Below, one piece after another: positions 57,007 to 64,000 of a stretch of 64,000 nucleotides of DNA; within the stretch, counting starts at the first letter, position 1, and each line of letters starts with the position of its first letter. Location of the stretch: the NCBI GenBank assembly GCA_002104905.1, contig MCFE01000167.1, forward strand, positions 1 through 64,000, given 5' to 3'. The notes below the pieces were generated by a model, which worked only from the letters and a program-made list of their open reading frames with translations, was not told where the DNA came from and did no database searches. A program made the translations under genes and the position numbers. The stretch comes from Basidiobolus meristosporus CBS 931.73 (lineage: Eukaryota > Basidiobolomycota > Basidiobolomycetes > Basidiobolales > Basidiobolaceae).

Positions 57007-58674
57007 TTAGACTCCTTCAATATAGCATCTCCATGTCTTCAAACAGTGTATTATAGCAAGCATCTCCTTCTCATGGACTGGATAGTTTTGTTCTGCTGAG
57101 TTCAGTTTCTTGGATTCAAAGGCAACAGGGTGGTCCTTTCCCTTGTGTTCTTGGCTCAGCACTCCACCAATTGCATAATCTGAAGCATCTGTGCACAAGG
57201 TGAGCTCTTTTCTGAAGTTGGGTATTATTAAGCTTGGCAGCTTAGCAAGTTCATTCTTGAGCATCTGGAAGGCAGTCTCACAAGCTATGTCCCACTTGTA
57301 GGTATTGTCTTTCTTGAGGATATCAGTTAAAGGGGCTGCAATACTTGCACACAACTTGACAAATCTCCAATAACAGGAAACCATTTCAAGGAATGATCTG
57401 AGCTCTGATATGCTATGGGGCTGCTTCAGATTCTTGATTACTTCCACCTTCTTAGGGTCTAAGGTTACTCCTATGCAAGTCACTATGTGTCCCAGATACT
57501 CAACATGCTCCTTGAAGAATTCACACTTGGGTAGCTTGTCATAAAGCTTGTTCTTTCTTAGCTTCTTCAAGTCCTCTTCTGTCTTACTGTATATCAGTAT
57601 ATCAGCTAGGTAGATTATGACAAACTTGTCTAAGTACTCCTGAAAGACAGTCTGCATCAGGGTCATGAAAGTTGCAGGGGCATTGGTGAGGCCAAAACTC
57701 ATGACTAAGTACCTGTAATATCCATATCTGGTCCTGAATGCTGTCTTAGGGATGTCATCTGGCTTTATCCTAACCTGGTGGTATCCTGACATGAGGTCAA
57801 TCTTGCTGAAAATAGTGGCTCCATTGAGTTGGCCCAAGAGCTCATCAATCCAAGGTATGGGGTACTTATTCTTCACAGTAACTGAGTTGAGGGCTCTGTA
57901 GTCAGTGTACATCCTAAGTGTTCCATCTGTCTCCTTCACAAAAAGTACTGGTGCTCCCCAAGGTGACTTACTGGGTCTGATATATCCATGCTCTAGTATC
58001 CAACCTATTTGTCTCTTCATCTCTTCCAACTCCAATAGACTCATTCTGTAAGTTGTCTTACTCACTGGAGGGCTATCTCCTGTTTCAATGGCATGATCCA
58101 CATCTTGGACTGGTGGTAGGCTTACAAGGTCTTCTGGAAATACATCTGAATACTCCTTCAGAAGAGTCTGGACCTTCTGGGGTACTGGAGTCAAGGAATC
58201 CTCCTGTAATACTGCCATGAGGAACATCTGGGTGCCTTTTCTTTGTGCTCTACAGAACTGTGTCTTGCTAAGCTCACTTGTCTCACACACACAGGAATTG
58301 ACCAAGCTGAAATCCAGTCTGGCAGGGAATAGCTCATAGGTCTTGTTGTCCTTCTGGATCTGAGTAGTATGGGTTCTCCAGTTGATTGATGGATTACAAC
58401 AAAATAGCCAGGTTTTCCCAAGTACAAGGTCAAACTTGCAGTTCCTGTGTATATAGGCCTGTAGATCTTCTTCAAAGTCATTGATCTTCATCCTTACTGG
58501 CTGAGTAATACAGTTGATTATGTGAAAGCTCCCATCAGCTGTTGAGACTGAAGTTGATTTGGTAGGTTCTGAGTTGATTCCAGCTTTCAGAGCAAATTGC
58601 TCTGACATGTACTCATGCAATGCTCCTGAGTCAATCATGATCTTGGCAGGTACTCCATTGATTACTCCATTCAA
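57007..58674 (-). pseudogene. Gypsy-2 protease, reverse transcriptase, RNase H
   Basis: A 555-codon open stretch. DSGA at residues 15-18 is the protease site. The RT shows the [25 protein letters not shown] and catalytic box regions, but the box reads YLADILIYS: the first Asp of YLDD is Ala (gypsy-1 keeps YLDD). Just after it, eight residues present in gypsy-1 (HMVHIEKV) are deleted. RNase H begins at LCTDASDYAIGGVLSQEH. It is bounded by a TGA at 58684-58686, where gypsy-1 has GGA, and a TAA at 57004-57006, where gypsy-1 has AAA. Inferred inactive. Confidence 0.87.
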
Positions 58675-58686
58675 GTATAATAGCTT

Positions 58687-59655
58687 TCATGAGTTTGAGG
58701 TCATCTGGCATAGATATTCTTCTGTCATGTGGAAGGTGAGATCTGAGTCTTCTTCAAGTTCATCCTCCATTTTACTATGCTCCATGGCCTCAGTATGGTT
58801 AAAGGTTCTTGATGGCTGGTGTCCATTTCTTCTCTGAGGGCAGTACTTTGCAACATGTGCTTGCTGGTGGCAATTGAAGCAAATTCCTTTCTTCTTACAT
58901 TCTTCTGAGATAGGATTCTTCTGCATAGCATCTATTTCCATTGGCACTGCTTCTGATTGTCTTCTTTCATAGTGATTGTAGCCTCTCTGATTAGTCATTG
59001 TGGGCTTCCCAACTCCAAACATAGCTGAGTCATAGTCAATGGCAATCTTGATGGCTTCTGCAATGGTCTGAGGTCTTTGATAATTCACTTCCTTATGAGT
59101 TCTTTCTTTCAAACCATCAATAAAGTATTCAACCTGATCCAGAGGGTTTATTCTTTCAATTTGCCCCAGTAGACATCTGTACTCATAGATGTATTCTTGA
59201 ACCATTGCTTTCTGTCGGAGTGTCTTTAACATCCTTCTTAATAGTGTCTGCTGATGTTGAGGTTTAAAAGCATCCTGAATTTCTAGCACAAACTCAACCC
59301 AGGTAGAGATTGTAGAGCATCCTATCATAGTGGCTGACCTGATCTTGTTGTGGTACCACTGTAAAGCTGCATCTGCCAGGTAAGAAGCTGCATATTGCAA
59401 CTTGCTTTCTAGAGCAATTCCTTTGGCTTTAAAAGCTTCTTCAATCTGAAAGAGCCAAGTTTCAAGTTTTCATTGACTCTGCCATGGTACCTTCACACTA
59501 AAGTTGCTCTTGACAGGGCTTTGCTGGCTCTGCGCCATGGTAGTCAATCCTTGCTGCTGTTGGCTGAGGATCTGGAGTAACTGTTGCTGTTGGGCCAGGA
59601 TTTGCTGCATAGCATACTTCCATTCTTGATTTTCCACATCTTGAGGGAGGCTTCT
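58687..59655 (-). pseudogene. Gypsy-2 gag, frameshifted near its start
   Basis: The 237-codon stretch 59400-58687 carries the gag helical domain (LQYAASYLADAALQWYHNKI), RRMLKTLRQKAMVQEYIYEY and an intact CCHC zinc knuckle CFNCHQQAHVAKYC. The start region (59655-59480, Gln-rich) is in another frame because about 10 bp near 59480 are missing relative to gypsy-1. Confidence 0.82.
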
Positions 59656-59697
59656 TCTTTCTTCAGGAGGGAGGTTTCTGGTTGTTGCTGCTACCAG

Positions 59698-60065
59698 TGT
59701 TACAAGTCTTGGTATAAGAGTTGTGAAAGAATAAGGAGTTTAGCTAGTATTGTATTCACCAAAACTTAACTGATCCTTATTGAGGTTCCAGCAGCTCCTC
59801 ATATACATTTTGTCAGATCAGTTGCTGACTAATTGTATTTCCTAATGTAGGTTGTGGCTGATGACTCATTTGATTGCATCATCATCATCCAATAAGATCC
59901 TACTTAATATATCTATTTCTCTCTGATAAGAATCTGCTGATTCATTTGCTGATTTATGCTACTGATTTGATAGATAATACTGATATACTGATAAGCTAAG
60001 CATATAACTAATTGATTTGACTAAAAACTGATCTATCTTAAGCATTCAAGCTGTAGATCATAACA
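59698..60065 (-). repeat. 5' LTR of gypsy-2 (368 bp)
   Basis: TGTTATGATCTACAGC .. CTTGTAACA on the minus strand. Confidence 0.88.
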
Positions 60066-60159
60066 TAGGCATTTTAAGTAAATGGCAGAAACATAAACTG
60101 GGTGTAAATTGAAGGTACTTTGAAATTGGTGGGGAATACTGCCTAAAGTTGCTTGCAAA

Positions 60160-61030
60160 ATGCTGCTTACCTACTGGTATACTACACCAACCAATGTTCC
60201 TCATACTTCACAGCAATATGGAGTTACACAACATGCAAACAGAGCCATAGTCAAGATGGGCAGATCAATGCTACATGATAAGAGAAGGGAGTACAGGTTT
60301 TGGGCTGAGCCTGTTGCTACAGCAATATCCATAATGAATAGATGCTCAGCAACAGCACTATGTGACCTTACACCCTTTGAAGTATACACGCACAAAAAAA
60401 CCAAACTTCTAGCACCTCAGGATCTTTGGCAGCAGTGTTTTTGTCATATCCCTTACAAAAAGCGCTCCAGGTTTGAACCAATGAGTAGAAAAGGAAACTT
60501 TCTTGGGTGTTGCAAGAATGCTTAAGGATATAGGGAGTACAATATTAAAGTTCAGAAGCTGATCAAGGGCAGGGATTCTGTATTTGAGGAGAATATAGAT
60601 TGGAAGCCACTGTAATCATTGGCCAGCTGCCTGATTATAGATTTAGCTACTGAAGATAATGCATACCTAAATCAATCAGATACAGAAGATAATTCTACCA
60701 GTTCCAGATCAGAACTGATATCCCAGGTAGAACATCTACCAGAAAAAGAAATGCCCCTGGATCCTGGTGGCAGACATCCAATGATCATGAAGAAGTTTAT
60801 CTTGCATTATGTGCTAAACATTGGAATTTAACACAGGCAATGCAAAACCCAGATGCCACAATGTGGCAACAAGCCATGCAGGGTGAGTACCAATCACTCC
60901 TCAGGGGACAAACATGGGAACTGGTATGTTTACCACATGTGAGTTAGCCACAGGGATGCAGATGGGACTGCATTACCATGGCAAGCTCAAACAGTACCAT
61001 TGATAAGTACAAGCCTAGATTGATGGAAAA
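60160..61030 (+). pseudogene. Copia-2 integrase end, linker and RT start (plus, right half)
   Basis: The 121-codon stretch 60160-60525 reads QQYGVTQHANRAIVKMGRSM, FWAEPVATAISIMNRCSATA, then RFEPMSRKGNFLG: the integrase Glu region (with Asn/Gly context kept but VTQHANR in place of VAERANR, so the catalytic Glu reads as Gln) and the following copia linker. 60837-61030 gives an RT N-terminus with QGEYQSLLRGQTWELV and DKYKPRLM. It is truncated there by gypsy integrase sequence in the same frame. Confidence 0.68.
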
Positions 61031-61035
61031 GGTTA

Positions 61036-61427
61036 TTTTCAGATCTAGCAACCTTATGGCAAAGACACTAGAAGCATACCTGGAAATGCAGCACATCAGA
61101 CACTTGAAAACCTTGTCATATCATCCTAGAACTAATGGAGTCTTTGAGTAATTTAATGGATTATTTGGGAAAATGTTGACCAAGTATGCAAATGGAGCTG
61201 TCAATAGATGGGATGAGTATATAGGCCAAGCACTTTTTGCTTGCAGTGTTAGAGTGCACAACACCACCTTACAATCACCATCTCACTTAGAGTATTGGTA
61301 TGTACCAAGGATTCCAGGAAATCTTGCATAGCCAATTCTTTAAGATGCCTTAGAAGATGAGCTCAGCCAGCCAAGTAGACACCAGCAACTAGAATAACGA
61401 CTTCAAGAAGCATAGGCCAAAGTATCT
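61036..61427 (+). mobile_element. Gypsy family A integrase fragment (plus)
   Basis: SNLMAKTLEAYLEMQHIRHL, then FACSVRVHNTTLQSPSHLEY and DALEDELSQPSRHQQLE match the gypsy-2 integrase, but in the opposite orientation. It is joined on the left, in frame, to copia-2 RT and on the right to a minus-oriented LTR. No polypurine tract is found between. Confidence 0.72.
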
Positions 61428-61428
61428 T

Positions 61429-62011
61429 TGTTATAAGTCTTGATATACAAGTTGTAGAGGAATAGGGAATTTAACTGGTATCACACTCACTAAAACTTGT
61501 ACTGACTTTTATTGGGGGACAAGCAGAACCTTGTCTATATTTTGCCAGGTCAATTGCTGGCCAATTGTATTTCCTAATATAGGTTGTGACTGATGACTCA
61601 TTTGACTGCATCATCATCACCCAATGAGATGCTACATAATAGACTTGTTCCATTGTGCCTTTGATCATAGTGCCAGAAAGTGCTGTATATTTTGTTATTA
61701 ATTTGATATTTTAGGGTCATATGCATGTCAATTTTGATCTCAAATTGGCACTGTATGGCACCATCTGGCACTCTGTGGCATGATCAGGCACCATCTGGCA
61801 TGCTATGGCACTATTGGGCACCATGATCAGCTGGAACAATGGAACAAGTCTAATATATCTATTCCTGTCTGATAAGGATCTGCTGATTCATATGTTGACT
61901 AATACTACTGATTTGATAGACAACACTGACATACTGATAGGCTAAACATATAACTAATTGATTTAACTAAAACCTGATCTAACTTGAACATTCAAGCAAT
62001 AGAGCATAACA
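61429..62011 (-). repeat. Gypsy family A LTR carrying a MITE
   Basis: TGTTATAAGTC .. GCATAACA, 583 bp in total. Without the 211-bp MITE and its 3-bp duplication it is about 369 bp, the family length. The LTR at 59698 supplies the empty site (CTACTTAATATATCT). Confidence 0.82.
61641..61851. mobile_element. MITE with Harbinger-type ends (211 bp)
   Basis: Perfect 16-bp terminal inverted repeats AGACTTGTTCCATTGT / ACAATGGAACAAGTCT, flanked by AAT on both sides (61638-61640, 61852-61854). The right half contains a run of alternating GGCAC/TGGCA motifs (ATGGCACCATCTGGCACTC, TGGCATGATCAGGCACC..), an excess of a short candidate transposase-binding site. No coding capacity. Confidence 0.9.
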
Positions 62012-63143
62012 AAATATTAACCCTCAAGTAAATCCTGTACAAAGCACCTATAATGCCAGGTAGTACCAGTGGACCAAGATGGGGCCATGCATTTTTTTGA
62101 TATTATACAAGCTGCAGGAGCTAGATTAGTACCATGGGTATTGAGTATAAGATAGACAGCATCTGTTCTTCTGTGCTCTTACACATCCTGCACAGCATTC
62201 ATCCCAAAAAAAGGCCAAAAATGGAACTTTTTCCATCACAATACTTAGAACACAGGTCAACTTTTGTGGTGTAGAGGTACTCCTGGGAGAAGCTACACAA
62301 CGCAAGGGGTGTGAGGTGTCTGATGGGTGCAATAACCTCTGTGTCTCAACTGCTGGTGTCTTTGTCAATATGTAACTATGGCAAAAGCTCATGCTTCTCT
62401 AGCTTTCTAGGTGCTCCAAGTGTCTCCAAAGGCCTCTGTGTGTCTTGTGCACTACCCTGAAAAGCTCCTTGATGGCAGGTCTGAGATGTACTGTTGAAGG
62501 CAGGTGCAGTGATTAACTGCTAATCAATAAGGGAGATGTGTTACTGATGAAAGGGATGATTTATTAATGAGGGATTTCTTTCCCTCAAATACTTTTCTTG
62601 ATTGTCAAGTGATTACTAATGACAAGGTTCTAGAAGATTCTAGGCATCAATGGAATTCTTGATGACACTGTTATGAGTTAAAAATATGCCAAGAATATCC
62701 TGGAAGGCTCTAAAAGGCACAACACATCCAACCAATCAGGGATTGGTAGTCTGAAACCTGTGCAACATAGAAATATCATATATGGTATTGAAATGGTATG
62801 GACAGTAACACATACCTAGGTCATGTGTCACTGGTACTGACACAGGTACTTGCCTTATGTAGATACGTATACTGATTGCAATGCAGAATAACATCTGGGA
62901 TAACTAATGCTAATAACTAATTGGGGTAAACATTGTATGGGGATAATACTGATAATATGGGTAAAAGAAGAATGGGATAATACTGATAAGAGAAACTATG
63001 GATAGGTATATCATAATGGCTATATGAATAAACTTGTCTGTGGGAGGTATGTTTACCCCACCACACCACTATGCCTCTCCAGCACACAATGGGACTACTT
63101 TGCACTCATGGCTTGATGTGGCACTATCCAACAAAACAAGACT
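62012..63143. mobile_element. Foldback right arm, split by repeat D
   Basis: Centre and right arm of the foldback element (62026-62260: GTACAAAGCACCTATAATGC, GGTAGTACCAGTGGACC; and 63069-63143: CTCATGGCTTGATGTGGCAC to AACAAGACT, followed by AAT). The middle of the arm is replaced by a repeat D copy. The left arm is missing at the junction with the gypsy LTR. Confidence 0.68.
62273..63068. repeat. Repeat D, copy 2
   Basis: Begins TGTGGTGTAG and ends CCACCACACCA. It shares ordered blocks with 28767-29836. Open frames within it (for example 62126-62392 and 62917-63105 minus) carry no recognised domain. Confidence 0.45.
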
Positions 63144-63146
63144 AAT

Positions 63147-63904
63147 GGGCATGAAGATCAATGTGATTTGCAAACTGTCACTATATAATGCATGATTTGT
63201 ATTTGATTATATTGTTATGGATCAGATCACACTAGTCACTGATTTCCTAGTTGATTATAGACTTGCAAATGATTCATCAATAAACTTGCCAAGTCAATTT
63301 TTGCAGGTAATATATGCTACATTATGATACAGTACGTGGCAATTGATGGAGATTTATTCATAATACATGGAAAATTGGAAATATTGAGCTGATTATGCCA
63401 AATCAGTTCATCTTATTCCACGGCAATTATTTACAGACCTTGATACCGCATGCCCATCTGCACAGACTTTTCATATCCATCCCATTACTACCACTGAATT
63501 TTCTTTTGATACATTGAAGGAGGTCTATACCCAGTGCAGTGGACCATCCACTGCAGTCTTTGCATGGATATCTTTTGCTCAGCTTCCCTGCTCCTACTAG
63601 AAGTATTGCAATACAAGGCTTCATCCCATTATATGTGGTGACAAAATTACTGGAAGATTCTAATCCCAGCTGAAAGTAAGAAGAATCACCTTGCAGAGGG
63701 AATTAGCAAATTCTAACAGGCTTGGAATACTAGGTTAAGAAGCTCCAATAGACTTCCATTTCCCTGAGTGCTCAGTAAGGGGTTTTATATCAGGAGTATT
63801 TTGGATGCCTTCCCAATGAGAATTAACAGACCTTCCAGATGGTAGTGACACCATTATTCTAGCAAATATAAGGCACACTGTGTGAAGTTTAAAGCAGTGT
63901 CTGT
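63147..63904 (+). mobile_element. Harbinger-like element copy 5, fragment
   Basis: Leader (TATATAATGCATGATTTG) and transposase N-part in broken frames (CCCATTACTACCACTGAATTTTC, CTTGCAGAGGG, GTGTGAAGTTTAAAGCAGTGTCTG), matching 26080-26860. It lies directly right of a foldback terminus, at the same position as the foldback insertion in copy 1. Ends at the copia LTR. Confidence 0.7.
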
Positions 63905-64000
63905 AGGATATGAAGGTAATGATCTAAGTGACTAAGTTAGGTGAGTATTTAGGTGGAAATATAAATTTTTACAACACTCCCACTCAGCTAAATGTTCATA
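63905..64000 (-). mobile_element. Copia-1 family 3' end at right edge (minus)
   Basis: Reverse complement: a pol 3' tail resembling copia-1 just before its 3' LTR (GAACATTTAGCTGAGTGGGA), a polypurine run, then the first 69 bp or so of an LTR (TGTAAAAATTTATATTTCC ..). The LTR stops at 63905 where Harbinger copy 5 begins. The rest of the element should lie beyond the window. Confidence 0.75.

Larger units (their letters stand above)
55163..60065 (-). mobile_element. Ty3/gypsy retrotransposon, gypsy-2 (4903 bp, minus)
   Basis: LTRs 55163-55529 (3') and 59698-60065 (5'). Primer site CTGGTAGCAGCAAC follows the 5' LTR and a polypurine tract TCAGGGGAGA precedes the 3' LTR. Gag, protease, RT, RNase H and integrase occur in gypsy order. 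It is full length but inactivated. No 4- or 5-bp target duplication (TCAG versus TAGG), and the left side abuts an LTR fragment, so the ends may come from LTR recombination. Confidence 0.88.
53092..61030 (+). mobile_element. Ty1/copia family 2, plus copy, interrupted by gypsy-2
   Basis: LTR 53092-53459, primer site GGTTATAAGCCC (53460-53471), gag relic (about 53520-54110), protease/pre-integrase and integrase relic to about 55042 (ending in the reading YFLKTKDEAPVTFK), then continuing after the gypsy block at 60066 (SKWQKHKLGVN), integrase end and integrase-RT linker (60160-60620), and an RT N-terminus to about 61030. The halves join at a TTTAAG present on both sides of the gypsy block. Confidence 0.7.

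Noticed and set aside
1-64000. tRNA, rRNA or other structural RNA genes
   Set aside because: I looked for B-box-like GGTTCGAATCC and GTTCRANNC sequences and for conserved rRNA stretches by eye and found no convincing candidate; a covariance-model search could still reveal one.

Overview
This is a 64 kb piece of a fungal nuclear genome. The evidence is a set of genes with short introns (53-74 nt, GT..AG), compact promoters, a two-HMG-box mitochondrial DNA-packaging protein, a small double-PAS protein, a type II membrane protein of the O-fucosyltransferase-like group, and a dense crop of fungal-type transposons. The PAS protein type and the Tnp2-type transposons remind me of early-diverging (Mucoromycota/Zoopagomycota-like) fungi, but that placement is an inference from memory of families, not a measurement. 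No bacterial, CRISPR or rRNA signal was seen, and no tRNA gene was recognised.

Layout. About 1-18,000 is a gene-bearing compartment with ordinary base composition. It holds a coiled-coil protein gene running off the left edge (minus), an O-fucosyltransferase-like glycosyltransferase (1974-3365, minus), an Abf2/TFAM-like HMG protein (4769-5606, plus, 4 exons), a double-PAS protein (7074-7953, plus, 3 exons), a 59-residue Cys-rich small ORF (9297-9476, plus) and a small single-pass membrane protein (15532-16053, plus). The spaces between these genes hold only weak, mutually overlapping open frames. One solo-LTR-inside-solo-LTR nest sits at 12147-12836.

From about 18,000 to the right edge the window is visibly AT-richer and is essentially transposons inserted into transposons. 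I recognise: (1) a two-ORF PIF/Harbinger-like DNA transposon with 3-bp AAT target duplications, best copy 24051-27442, plus at least four degraded copies; (2) a roughly 0.7 kb foldback (long inverted repeat) element and a 211 bp MITE that share its termini; (3) a Tnp2/CACTA-like transposon in three copies, two of them facing each other; (4) a Ty1/copia element (33515-38195) and a second copia family in two orientations; (5) two Ty3/gypsy copies of one family on the minus strand (38272-42042 and 55163-60065), a plus-strand 5' end of the same family, several LTRs, and a relic of a second gypsy family; (6) anonymous repeats. No element appears fully intact: all carry stops, frameshifts, deletions or active-site changes.

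Nesting can be read by comparing copies. Copia and gypsy-1 both sit inside the minus-strand Tnp2 copy, gypsy-2 sits inside a plus-strand copia-2, the MITE sits in a gypsy LTR, and foldback elements sit at two different but recurrent places inside Harbinger copies. The most notable signals are the half-tRNA initiator-Met primer site shared by both copia families (in copia-1 it also supplies the likely gag start codon), a 48-bp inversion that distinguishes the two LTRs of one copia element, and the composite Harbinger/foldback lineages.
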